From: Bacteroidota bacterium
Lineage (GTDB): Bacteria; Bacteroidota; Bacteroidia; M30B66
Reading direction: 5' to 3'
Assembly: GCA_947460255.1 (NCBI GenBank)
Contig: CANHIS010000004.1
Location: forward strand, 1 to 64,000
DNA: 64,000 nt
The position numbers were made by a program, and so were the translations under genes. Every line of letters starts with the position of its first letter. The stretch's first letter is position 1. Positions 1 through 7,717 of the stretch are shown here, one piece after another. Under the pieces are notes generated by a model, which worked only from the letters and a program-made list of their open reading frames with translations, was not told the DNA's origin and ran no database searches.

Positions 1-1017
1 CACTTTTCCATTTACCAATACGCTCACTGTGTCGCCATCAACTTGGTCGGCATCATACAAACTGAGTGTGATTTTACCGGGTTTCGATATGATGACTTCC
101 TTCACCAGCGTGTTGTTTCGGAGGTTCCAGTTCTTCATTATCGCTGGAGCTTCCTTGGTTACAGGAGCCACCTTGACTTCTTCAGCTTGCAGTGCTGCTC
201 GTTTCTTTTCGAGGGCTTCAATTTCGGCCTGTACGGCTGCCTTCCGCCGATTTTCGGCGTCGATCTCCGCACGAATCTCTCGCAAACGAACTTCCTCGGG
301 AAACTCAGGCTCCCTGACTGGTTCGAGATTCATTTCCGCTTTTTTCACAACGGGCATATCCACAGGTTCTTTGCACATTACCAAACGGATATCGTCGAGT
401 GCGAAATCGTTGCCGCACCCTCCGGGGATGGTATTTTCGAACCGTAACATCACGCCGTTTTCGCCCGGTGGAAGCGTGAAATCAACCAGCAATTCTTGCC
501 ATTCGAATGAGGAACGCTGCTCGATTAATCCAGAGCTAAATCTGGTAATCAGAGAACCTTTCAGCGTTTCGACTTTCACCACAATTTCGGGCTGCGTTGG
601 TGTACAATTGTCGGCACGACGAAGCAAATTCGCCACATAAAAACTCAATTCATACCTGCGCCCACCGGTGAGATTCGGCACTGGCATATTGAACAATCTT
701 TTCGGATCGGGTGATGCATTAAAAATCAACATCCGCCCTTGTTTGTCGCCCGGTGTGTGATCGCTCATCCCATCCAACCAACGGCCTTCAAAGCAATTTC
801 TAGAAAAGGAAGAAATCGCGAAATTCCCATCATCCGGACAACCACCACGTGCTTTCCCGTAAGAGCTTGTTTCCATCACAAAATCGTGGCGCGGCGAAGC
901 ATTCGTACCGAAATCCAACTTGAAAATTTCCTTTTGCACAGGGCAACCTTGGGCCATCAAAGCATCAGGTGCCAAAAGGCGCAAAGCAAGGATTATCGGA
1001 AGGGTACGGAAAAACAT
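1..1017 (-). CDS. Secreted Glu/Lys-rich coiled-coil protein with probable carbohydrate-binding-like domain (partial, C-terminus outside window)
   Basis: The reverse strand is open from an ATG at 1015-1017 to the window edge (339 codons, no stop), so the gene continues to the left. The N-terminus (MFFRTLPIILALRLL, then APDALMAQG) is a signal peptide. Residues about 25-215 form a beta-rich extracellular-type domain that ends in an acidic FALDDIRLVMC stretch, a pattern seen in jelly-roll domains of Bacteroidota secreted proteins. Residues about 230-290 are a Glu/Arg/Lys/Ala-rich probable coiled coil (EIRAEIDAENRRKAAV). The last visible part, with the motif DGDTVSVLVNGK, resembles the beta-sandwich that often precedes the end of Bacteroidota exported proteins. 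Function unknown. Forward-strand open frames at 29-640 and 43-447 are antisense shadows. Confidence 0.8.
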   Translation of the reverse strand, partial: MFFRTLPIILALRLLAPDALMAQGCPVQKEIFKLDFGTNASPRHDFVMETSSYGKARGGCPDDGNFAISSFSRNCFEGRWLDGMSDHTPGDKQGRMLIFNASPDPKRLFNMPVPNLTGGRRYELSFYVANLLRRADNCTPTQPEIVVKVETLKGSLITRFSSGLIEQRSSFEWQELLVDFTLPPGENGVMLRFENTIPGGCGNDFALDDIRLVMCKEPVDMPVVKKAEMNLEPVREPEFPEEVRLREIRAEIDAENRRKAAVQAEIEALEKKRAALQAEEVKVAPVTKEAPAIMKNWNLRNNTLVKEVIISKPGKITLSLYDADQVDGDTVSVLVNGKV

Positions 1018-1240
1018 ACGCTAAGATAGGTATTGGGTATTGAGTACAACGTATTTCGTAAAACGTTTTGTTCGGGACAACCCGCAGCCTCGGACTTTAG
1101 TCCGGGGAATTGAAAAGAGGGGTGCGACGTAAAACGTATTTCGTTCAACGTTTTGTTCGGGATAACCCGCAGCCGCGGACTACAGTCCGGGGTGTAAAAA
1201 AGGATTTACGTTTTACCGTCTTTTTGATCCAAACTCAAAT
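1018..1240. repeat. Composite intergenic repeats: ACGTATTTCGT units and two CGGAC-palindrome units
   Basis: This spacer holds two copies of a module: an AACGTATTTCGT/AACGTTTTGTTCGGGA stretch followed by ACCCGCAGCC and a palindromic unit related to CGGACTTTAGTCCG (copies near 1046-1108 and 1130-1192). The second palindrome carries two changes (CGGACTACAGTCCG). No credible gene is present; the open frame at 1110-1346 runs through repeat sequence. Confidence 0.75.
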
Positions 1241-1241
1241 C

Positions 1242-1277
1242 TGCGTATGGAAAAAACTTTTGTCGTTTCCATACGCA
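1242..1277. repeat. Hairpin repeat unit TGCGTATGGAAA / TTTCCATACGCA
   Basis: Perfect 12-bp inverted arms (TGCGTATGGAAA at 1242-1253 and TTTCCATACGCA at 1266-1277) surround a 12-nt loop. Three further units of the same family lie in tandem at 56441-56558, so this is a dispersed family and not a local terminator. Confidence 0.8.
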
Positions 1278-1394
1278 AAACTGAACATAGATTTCAATAT
1301 TTGGAAAAGGGGATACAAAATCTGTAACGGCATTTCAATATTCTGAAATCAGGGTACAATATCGCCTGCGAAAATCACTTAGTATCCATTTAAC

Positions 1395-1557
1395 CCCGGA
1401 CTAAAGTCCGGGGCTGCAGGAAACCATAATGATCAATAGCAATAACTGTAACCTCTGACTTTAGTCCGGGGCTGTAGGAAGCCATAATGATCAATAGCAA
1501 TAACTGCAACCTCTGACTTTAGTCCGGGGCTGCAGGAAACCATAATGATCATTAGCA
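1395..1557. repeat. 58-bp tandem repeat, about 2.8 copies
   Basis: A 58-bp unit (palindrome with TTTAGTCCGGGGCTG, then CAGGAAACCATAATGATCA, AGCAATAACTG and AACCTCTGA) repeats head to tail; the CTG after the palindrome falls at 1414, 1472 and 1530. Copies differ at only a few positions, so the expansion looks recent. The first palindrome is intact CCGGACTAAAGTCCGG; the next two begin CTCTGACTTTAGTCC. Confidence 0.85.
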
Positions 1558-1572
1558 ATAAATATCTCTTTT

Positions 1573-1684
1573 CTAGACTAAGTACTCAGGACTTTGAAAC
1601 TTCATCCATCATCAAAAAAAGTCCTTAGTCGCAAACAAAAAGCTCACGACTAAAGACTAAAGACTAAGGACTAAAGACTAAGAA
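1573..1684. repeat. Heptamer array (GACTAAA/GACTAAG) after the 133-codon gene
   Basis: Irregular tandem heptamers GACTAAA, GACTAAG and GGACTAA; a dense run lies at 1648-1682 and looser copies at 1573-1594 and 1621-1630. On the coding strand of the neighbouring reverse gene this reads CTTTAGTC, immediately after its stop codon. The same orientation rule holds at other sites in the window. Confidence 0.8.
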
Positions 1685-2086
1685 CTACTGCTTGTAAAAC
1701 TTGTGCAGTACAGACGAGCGTTGTTGTGTGGCTTGAAGCGACACGAGATAACTGCCTGTTGGGAAATTACTCAGATCGAGCTGGATGTTGTTACTGCCTG
1801 GCTCGAGGTTTACCATCTTTACAAATGGCAATGCTCTTCCTTGGGCGTCAAGCAATTGAACCAAAATGGGAGTTGCCATATCTGCTTCAACGATAACAAC
1901 AAACTCAGCATCCATGCGACCTTGTTCTAAGCGGCTTTCAAGTCTTGCTGGAGAGGCTTTCTCTTCCAGAACTTCGGTTGTTGTTTCAGATGCCATCGCA
2001 AGTAAAGATGCGTCATCAATCGGCATCGGCTGTGCGGCCAATACTCCAGAAACAATCAAGAATGAATTAAGTAGTAAGTGTTTCAT
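1685..2086 (-). CDS. Short secreted protein consisting mostly of a T9SS-tail-like domain
   Basis: 133 residues. An N-terminal signal peptide (MKHLLLNSFLIVSGVLAAQ) is followed by about 40 low-complexity residues and then one beta-rich domain that reads like a Por secretion tail: LLDAQGRALPFVKMVNLEPG, then LSNFPTGSYLVSLQA and a basic end HKFYKQ. The order (strand, N/D-rich loop, FPTGSYLV, Lys-rich end) fits the T9SS type A sorting domain, but there is almost no cargo before it. It may be a cargo gene reduced to its tail, or a small surface protein. The stop codon touches the heptamer array at 1648-1684. Confidence 0.7.
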   Translation of the reverse strand: MKHLLLNSFLIVSGVLAAQPMPIDDASLLAMASETTTEVLEEKASPARLESRLEQGRMDAEFVVIVEADMATPILVQLLDAQGRALPFVKMVNLEPGSNNIQLDLSNFPTGSYLVSLQATQQRSSVLHKFYKQ

Positions 2087-2222
2087 GCATTTAATCGGTT
2101 TAAGATTTCAGCAAAGTTTAGGCTTCCTGACTTTTCATTCAGACACCCTAGGTGCAAATACTCACAGGTGTAAGATTTTTCGCACATCTTTGATCAAAAA
2201 AATTGCAGTCGTTATTTTTAAC

Positions 2223-2365
2223 CTCGGACTATAAGCCCGAGGCTGCTTTGAAGTCCGAGGCTCGCGGTGAATTGTAATACCCGATTAATTGATACAGCCC
2301 AACAGTATGAGAAACCTACTAAGGACTAAAGACTCAGTACTAAAGACTCAAGACTAAAAACTACC
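2223..2365. repeat. Degenerate CGGAC palindrome unit and heptamer array upstream of the lipoprotein gene
   Basis: A weak palindrome unit (CCTCGGACTATAAGCCCGAG, then GCTGC) lies at about 2222-2265. Heptamers (AAGGACTAAAGACTCAG, then ACTAAAGACTCAAGACTAA) lie at 2318-2362, ending 15 nt before the ATG at 2377. On the coding strand the array reads GACTAAAG, the orientation found upstream of starts elsewhere in this window. Confidence 0.7.
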
Positions 2366-2376
2366 TTTACGGTCCT

Positions 2377-2805
2377 ATGCGCTACCTCTACACTACCTTA
2401 TTCATGTTGTTTGTGGCCTCAACATTTGTAGGCTGCAAGAAGGAAACAGAAGCTCCTGAAACCGCAAAGCCTAAAGCACTTAAAGCGGTCGATATGATCG
2501 GAACTTACAAATACAACTTTCAATTTACGGGAGGTTCGCTCTCTGGCGACCTGATCGCCCAAATCACCGAAGGCGACAATGAAGCACAGTTTATAGTGAA
2601 CAACTTCACATCTAGAAACATCCCACTGAAAGTAAATATGGCAGGATCGGCTGGCACAATTCTCAATTTTAATCAGGATGCGTTTGGCAATCAGCTTTCC
2701 GGCACAGGATCGATTATTGAAAACGGCAATACCATTGAGCTTTCATTCACCGAAGTTTCTGCATCGGGAACCTATACTGGAACGCAAACGCTGATCAGAC
2801 AATAA
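2377..2805 (+). CDS. Small lipoprotein, beta-barrel-like fold, function unknown
   Basis: 142 residues. The signal peptide ends in a lipobox-like STFVGC (cysteine about residue 20), followed by KKETEAPE; charged residues right after the cysteine match the lipoprotein surface-export signal described in Flavobacteriia. The rest (DMIGTYKYNFQFTGG and later SGTGSIIENGNTIELSFTEV) looks like a small beta-sheet domain of the kind seen in lipocalin-like Bacteroidota lipoproteins; no catalytic motif is visible. Heptamer arrays lie on both sides in opposite orientation (2318-2362 and 2826-2850). Confidence 0.75.
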   Translation: MRYLYTTLFMLFVASTFVGCKKETEAPETAKPKALKAVDMIGTYKYNFQFTGGSLSGDLIAQITEGDNEAQFIVNNFTSRNIPLKVNMAGSAGTILNFNQDAFGNQLSGTGSIIENGNTIELSFTEVSASGTYTGTQTLIRQ

Positions 2806-2990
2806 CGTTTATCGTAATACGTATTGAGTCTTTAGTTAAAAGTCGCTCAGTTGCAACACAAGACTTTTCTCAACTCCCCGGCCCCCGGACTAAAGTTCGA
2901 GGCTGCGGGCTGTAAAGAACGATACGTTGTACGAAATACGTTATACGAATTACCCTTTCGACTAAAGACTAAGGACTAAGGACTTCTTTT
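2806..2990. repeat. Composite intergenic repeat (ACGTATT unit, heptamers, palindrome, ACGTATT unit, heptamers)
   Basis: Order of modules: CGTAATACGTATTGAG (2814-2829), CTTTAGTT heptamers (2827-2850), a palindrome unit CCGGACTAAAGTTCGAGG (2887-2904), TACGAAATACGTTATACG (about 2930-2948), then CGACTAAAGACTAAGGAC heptamers (2958-2983). The heptamers at the two ends have opposite orientation, so the spacer is roughly a large inverted structure centred on the palindrome. Confidence 0.75.
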
Positions 2991-3052
2991 CAAACAAGTA
3001 TTTAAGTATAATTGCTGAGCCTATCCTGCAAACCTCATTACTAGATAGCTCA

Positions 3053-3781
3053 ATGCGGTACTACATGAAACAAATAGTATTCTTCTTAGCACTTTTACCT
3101 CTAGCATTGTTTAGCCAAAGTGCGGATTCTAGCTGCATAAAACGGTTTGCCATTGGATTGAATTACTCGCCTGATTACAGCTATAGAATTTTAGCTCCAG
3201 AGCCACAGGTAAAGTGGATAGCTGATCTTCGTGACTCATCCGAAACCCCAAAATATGGTTTTACAACGGGGTTAAATTTGCTATTTCGCATCAACAAGAG
3301 ACTTACCCTTGAAACTGGATTCCAGTATTCGAATAAAGGAGAAATGAACGATGGAAACATTGTTTTGATCGATGACATTGATGCGAATAAACCTCCATTA
3401 AATGCGCCAAGGATTACAGCTATCTACAGCTACAATTACCTCGATATTCCAATTAAAGCAAATTACTACCTGATCATTAAGAAATTCAAACTCTTTCTGT
3501 CGGCTGGGATTTCGAATAATTTATTCATCTCCAGTAAAAACAAATTTCTGTTCAAATATCCTGATGGCAGCTCGTCAACCATCAAAGGAGAAGGCCCAAA
3601 ATTGTTTCCTGTAAATTTCACTTTATTAGCAGGATTTGGCATCGAACACCAATTAAACAAAAGATTCTCGTTCAGACTAGAACCCATTTACAGAAGATCT
3701 ATAACTTCGATCATCGACGCCCCCATCAGAGGATATCTATATTCGGCAGGCATGAATTTCGGGTTGTATTATAGTCTTTAG
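3053..3781 (+). CDS. PorT-like outer-membrane beta-barrel protein
   Basis: 242 residues; the ATG at 3065 (fifth codon) gives a cleaner signal peptide (MKQIVFFLALLPLALFSQS) and is an equally good start. The body alternates aromatic and polar residues (GFTTGLNLLFRINKRLTLET, NYLDIPIKANYYLI, GFGIEHQLNKRFSFRLEP, AGMNFGLYYSL), the pattern of an 8-strand outer-membrane barrel of the PorT/OMP_b-brl family. The last codons (AGT CTT TAG) lie inside the heptamer array, so the repeat supplies the stop codon. Substrate or partner unknown. Confidence 0.8.
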   Translation: MRYYMKQIVFFLALLPLALFSQSADSSCIKRFAIGLNYSPDYSYRILAPEPQVKWIADLRDSSETPKYGFTTGLNLLFRINKRLTLETGFQYSNKGEMNDGNIVLIDDIDANKPPLNAPRITAIYSYNYLDIPIKANYYLIIKKFKLFLSAGISNNLFISSKNKFLFKYPDGSSSTIKGEGPKLFPVNFTLLAGFGIEHQLNKRFSFRLEPIYRRSITSIIDAPIRGYLYSAGMNFGLYYSL

Positions 3782-4095
3782 TACTGAGTCTTTAGTCGAA
3801 AGTCGTTTATTGCTTTCCCCCCTTTCTATTTTCAATTCAACCTTGTTTCCTCGGCCCACGGTCCACGGACTAAAGTCCGCGGCTGCGGGGGAATAAATTG
3901 TTCATCGTAAAACGTATCTCGTGAATCGTAAATGCTTTTTTTACACCACGGACTAAAGTCCGCGGCTGCTGGGAATCTAATTGTGCGTTGTAAGTCGTAA
4001 TTCGTTCAACGTATTTCGTGAATCGTAAATGCTTTTTTACACCGACTCTAATGCGCGGCAGCGGGGAATTAATCGTGCATCGTAACTCGTGCGAT
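3774..4095. repeat. Composite intergenic repeats with two near-identical 97-bp units
   Basis: Heptamers AGTCTTTAGTACTGAGTC (3774-3805) are followed by palindrome units at about 3853-3875 and 3946-3969, ACGTATCTCGTGAATCG and ACGTATTTCGTGAATCG units 97 bp apart (GTGAATCGTA at 3921 and 4018), and a decayed third palindrome near 4040-4060. The stretch 3946-3993 is repeated exactly at 7478-7525. Confidence 0.8.
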
Positions 4096-4119
4096 CACTT
4101 TCAACTCCAAGATTTAAGC

Positions 4120-6543
4120 CTAATCCAAAATCAAACGCTCAACTTTTTGCCTTCCTTTGCTATCGCTAAATCGTATAAGAAATACGCCCTTTAGATGAGC
4201 GGGAGGTTTGATGAGTCCCGAAGATTCATTTCTGTTTTCTGTCCATACTCTTTGCCCGCTCAAGCTGAAAAATTCAATCTTGAGTGGGGCAAAGGTGGAA
4301 GTTTGGTAGCGAAAGGATTCTTGTGCTGGGTTTGGATAAAGCCTCACCGAAAAACGATCGATCTTGGCCTGCATCTGGGTCGGAATATCTGTGTCGCAGC
4401 GACAATCACTGGTGTACACTTCAAATTCTGCAAGCCGGTAAAATCCAACGTTGAACTGAGTCAAATTCAACCTAACATAACGGCCGCTCACATCTTGAAG
4501 TGCGGTGTAAACATCGGTTTGACCGTTCTCATCTTCAGCTGTTACGAAGGAGTTCCAAGTATTGCCGTCGTTAGACACTTCGAGGGTGTAATCCTTGCCA
4601 AAGAAAATCCAATCCCAATTTAGCTTCACCGCCGAAATTCGCTGCACATTGCCCAAATCGACTGTGAAAGTTACATCTTGCTCGCCAAAGGCACTTGACC
4701 AAAATGTCGTGATGTCTTTATCTATTACGTTTTCGGCCTGATTGGCCGCAGTGTTGTCGGCAACCGAACTTGTGCTCACCGTGGCTAGATGCGATTCGGC
4801 CGGACCAATGGCAGTATATACTGGATCAACCCAAACTGGAACATCTTCGGCTGTGATGGAACTCATAGTGAGGGATTCAAATTCTTCTTTGTCCATCAAA
4901 TGTACACGGGGCAAATAACACTGCATGAAGCCTCTGCGCCAATTGACGCCCAAAAGTGTACTGTCGTAAAGTGTGGCCGACCAATCGCTTACGCTGAAAT
5001 TCAAGTTGTGTTCCTGCGGAGCAAATGGGAAAGTCCAATGCGGTGCGATGTTTACCCAACGCATCAAGATGCCCATCGTTGATTGTGTTCCCCAATCCAC
5101 CCAACTCACGCCGCGCGAAGCCAATGCATTGGAAGGACGGTCTTCGGAACGAGAATAAACAATCACATAATTGTTGAGTGCATCAGATACAACTTCGTCG
5201 TCGCTTATTGCATGAATGGTTGTGGCTGGCATAGGCGAAGTTGGATCTTGGTCTATTCCGCAAATGCTCCAGTAGCGCACTTGTCCGGTGCCCATGATGG
5301 GTTCACCATTTCGGGTGGAAGGGAAAGTTGGAAGTCTTCCGGTTAGCACCGCGACTTTTCCTTCCGGGATGGTAAGATTACGCCCAAGGTAGGTCGCATA
5401 ATTGTTGGTTGTTGCATGTGGTTCGATGTTAGCCGGGGGCGGCTGAAACTCTCCCCTACCGGTCCAACCAAGGTCTATCGCACGCACTCGTGCACCGGAG
5501 TCAACGCGGCTCCAATTGTTGCTTTGGCACACCCCATTGAGGATAGAACGCGTGATGCTCCAGCTTTTGAACCAGCCAGTAGATGGGCCTTCAGAAGCGC
5601 CTGGTGTAGGGTTCGTTACCCGATTGGCAATGGTGGCATCGGCACGTTGTTGCAGCTTGCTGAAGTTAGAACCTATGAAATATTTCTCGCCATTGGGCAA
5701 TTCATAATAAACCTTCGGCAAGGGCACACCACCAAAGGCATCTACTTGATCGTCGGGAGCATAATATCGTAGCCAAACGCAACCAAGATTCCAGTCGCCC
5801 TGCACAGGCAATGGCGTTCCTGCAATGGTTTGATAACCCAAAGGCCCCTGATAAACCAGCATGGCAGCTTTGCGGTTGTTGGTATGATAGCGATATGGAT
5901 GGCGAAACGCAGTATCGTTCAGCGCAACAGGATCTCCAGTGGTTAAATCGAACTTTAGCCTGTAAGATCGATTCTGCGCCATACGATTAGCTCCAGGTCT
6001 AAAAGGGTTGGTGTGACCGGGCAAAGGTTCAATGTCGGCATCAACGATCGAAACTTCAGCAGGACCAAACTGGCGTTGGGAATAATATTCTTTGCCATTG
6101 AGCGGCGGCGAAGCCTGGATGGAGAAAAAGCGACAATGGGGAAATTCTCCTTCAATCACTAGCTTACTGCCAAACGGAGCAAGCGCTGTTCCTAAAAAAA
6201 GATAGGTAACACGCGGATCAGGAATGCCTGCATACAGGGAATCTTTATTAATAGGTTTCGCTTTGCGGATGGCCCATGTTTCTTCAGGAGTTACGATATC
6301 GGGATCCTTCAAATAGAAGTCGCGGCTGTCTTCAATGCCTTGTGGGATTAATGAATCAGGAATGCTGTCGGAAAATTGTCCCTGCGTCCAAGCTTCGATG
6401 TAATCTTCGAGCGAGTCGGACCAAGCTTCGGCGCGTTGCACAATAGTGTCGGGAGGCTCAACCGGATAAGGGGTTGAAGGAGGCAAACAGGCTGAAGTAA
6501 GCAGTAATGCTAAAATTGAGAAAAGTTGACTAAACTGTTTCAT
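4120..6543 (-). CDS. Secreted discoidin (F5/8 type C) domain protein with T9SS sorting tail
   Basis: 807 residues. The N-terminal signal (MKQFSQLFSILALLLTSAC) ends in a weak lipobox-like TSAC. Residues about 40-590 are a large beta-rich region of unknown type with many aromatic residues. Residues about 595-725 match a discoidin domain: VIDKDITTFWSSAFG, then FTVDLGNVQRISAVKLNW, YTLEVSNDGNTWN and GRYVRLNL. The last 75 residues are a T9SS type A sorting domain (VRLYPNPAQESF, then LSGQRVW, LKGVFLIRF and a final KVERLILD). Discoidin domains usually bind glycans or lipids, so a surface-exposed glycan-binding or glycan-acting role is inferred. A lipoprotein signal together with a T9SS tail would be unusual. 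Confidence 0.85.
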   Translation of the reverse strand: MKQFSQLFSILALLLTSACLPPSTPYPVEPPDTIVQRAEAWSDSLEDYIEAWTQGQFSDSIPDSLIPQGIEDSRDFYLKDPDIVTPEETWAIRKAKPINKDSLYAGIPDPRVTYLFLGTALAPFGSKLVIEGEFPHCRFFSIQASPPLNGKEYYSQRQFGPAEVSIVDADIEPLPGHTNPFRPGANRMAQNRSYRLKFDLTTGDPVALNDTAFRHPYRYHTNNRKAAMLVYQGPLGYQTIAGTPLPVQGDWNLGCVWLRYYAPDDQVDAFGGVPLPKVYYELPNGEKYFIGSNFSKLQQRADATIANRVTNPTPGASEGPSTGWFKSWSITRSILNGVCQSNNWSRVDSGARVRAIDLGWTGRGEFQPPPANIEPHATTNNYATYLGRNLTIPEGKVAVLTGRLPTFPSTRNGEPIMGTGQVRYWSICGIDQDPTSPMPATTIHAISDDEVVSDALNNYVIVYSRSEDRPSNALASRGVSWVDWGTQSTMGILMRWVNIAPHWTFPFAPQEHNLNFSVSDWSATLYDSTLLGVNWRRGFMQCYLPRVHLMDKEEFESLTMSSITAEDVPVWVDPVYTAIGPAESHLATVSTSSVADNTAANQAENVIDKDITTFWSSAFGEQDVTFTVDLGNVQRISAVKLNWDWIFFGKDYTLEVSNDGNTWNSFVTAEDENGQTDVYTALQDVSGRYVRLNLTQFNVGFYRLAEFEVYTSDCRCDTDIPTQMQAKIDRFSVRLYPNPAQESFRYQTSTFAPLKIEFFSLSGQRVWTENRNESSGLIKPPAHLKGVFLIRFSDSKGRQKVERLILD

Positions 6544-6611
6544 ATGTTTAGAAGTTCATCCGCAAAAGTCTGCACTTCAACTCAAACAAAGGTTTGATCT
6601 ACATCAAGAAA

Positions 6612-7202
6612 TTACCGTTTTGCTCTCAGGCGACTGAGTGTTTCTAAGGTAATGCCGAGGTATGAAGCAATGTGTTTCAATTTAGCCACCTTGAAAATGC
6701 CGGGCTGTGTTTTAAAAAAGTGGACATATCTCTCAGCTGCGGTTTGACTGTAAAGTCGTTGGTTTCTGCGCATCAGCGAGATGAGATACATCTGATTCAT
6801 CATGCGCCCGATATGCTCCCAGTTTTTAAAACGATCATACAGGTCAAGCAAGGTTTGACGGTCGATCCAATAGCCTTGAACCTCTGTAAGCGACACGATG
6901 GAATAGGTGCAAACACTTCCAGTGGTGTATGCTTCATAGTCGGTGGCCATGCTATCTGGAATGTTAAACCAGTTGCTGATTTCTTCGCCTTCGGCATCTA
7001 AAAAATAGTGGCGGGCATAGCCCTGAAGTAAGAAATAGAGACGCACAGAATCATCGCCTTGTCTCACCAGATGCGTATTGGCAGGAAATGTAAATGGCTG
7101 TAGTTTTTCAACCAAGGAATTCCATTCTTCTTCTTCTAGCGGACCAAAAAAACCAAGGTATTTCCGCAAGGCTTGTAATGTTTCTTGGTTAGGCTTATTC
7201 AT
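6612..7202 (-). CDS. Crp/Fnr-family transcriptional regulator
   Basis: 196 residues, the usual length of the short Bacteroidota Crp/Fnr type. Residues about 25-115 form the cyclic-nucleotide-binding fold (FPANTHLVRQGDDSVRLYFL, then LQGYARHYFLDAEGEE). The central helix leads into a short helix-turn-helix (VAKLKHIASYLGITLETLSR). The canonical cAMP-contacting phosphate-binding cassette is not recognisable, so the effector is unknown. It is transcribed in the same direction as the discoidin gene, 68 nt upstream of it, and may share its transcript. Confidence 0.9.
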   Translation of the reverse strand: MNKPNQETLQALRKYLGFFGPLEEEEWNSLVEKLQPFTFPANTHLVRQGDDSVRLYFLLQGYARHYFLDAEGEEISNWFNIPDSMATDYEAYTTGSVCTYSIVSLTEVQGYWIDRQTLLDLYDRFKNWEHIGRMMNQMYLISLMRRNQRLYSQTAAERYVHFFKTQPGIFKVAKLKHIASYLGITLETLSRLRAKR

Positions 7203-7477
7203 GTGTATTGACTTTGGTTAATGGGCTCATAAGTATTTAGGCACTAAATCTTTATGGTTTAATAATTAACACTTTACGATTTATGCAAAGTAACCAATCT
7301 TCAGTTTCACGCAAATGCAACACTTCATTGGTTTTACCAACAATTTTGTACAGTCAATATCAGACTTAAAATCTTTAAATCCTTAACCCTCAGTCGAATG
7401 TCCTTATTCGAAAGTTACATCGCACGTATCTAATTATCTCACAAGCAATTAACCACGTCTCATTTTCAACTAAATCT
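7203..7477. other. AT-rich spacer without recognisable gene
   Basis: AT-rich sequence upstream of the Crp/Fnr gene and left of the repeat block. I see no open frame with coding character, and no tRNA or clear hairpin. Confidence 0.5.
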
Positions 7478-7583
7478 CCACGGACTAAAGTCCGCGGCTG
7501 CTGGGAATCTAATTGTGCGTTGTAATTTCTACTAAAGACTCAGGACTAAAGACTCAGGACTAAAGACTAAAGACCCAAGACTT
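7478..7583. repeat. Palindrome unit (48-bp exact copy) plus heptamer array upstream of the giant gene
   Basis: 7478-7525 is identical over 48 bp to 3946-3993 (CCACGGACTAAAGTCCGCGG, then CTGCTGGGAATC). It is followed by heptamers ACTAAAGACTCAGG and GACTAAAGACCC (7529-7583). As at other sites, heptamers upstream of a start read GACTAAAG on the coding strand. Confidence 0.85.
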
Positions 7584-7685
7584 ATCAACACCCCTTGTGT
7601 CACTTTAACACCAATTCTCACCGAATACCTGGGTGGTAACACTGTGAATAATTCATAGTTTGTTGACAATCAATTAAATTAACGG

Positions 7686-7717
7686 TTTGCATATTTCGAT
7701 AACATGGTGTAATTTTA
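7686..7717 (+). promoter_or_regulatory. Candidate promoter for the giant adhesin gene
   Basis: TTTG at 7686-7689 and TAATTTTA at 7710-7717 are separated by 20 nt, close to the Bacteroidota sigma-A pattern (TTTG, about 19 nt, TAnnTTTG), with one mismatch in the -7 element. Transcription would start near 7722, giving a leader of about 210 nt before the ATG at 7932. Confidence 0.4.

Noticed and set aside
29..640. Forward open frames at the left edge
   Set aside because: The reverse strand carries a continuous frame with a signal peptide and domain-like sequence from 1017 to the edge; the forward frames are its shadows.
1110..1346. Possible 78-codon gene in the first spacer
   Set aside because: The frame runs through the palindrome, ACGTATT and hairpin repeats and has no signal or domain.
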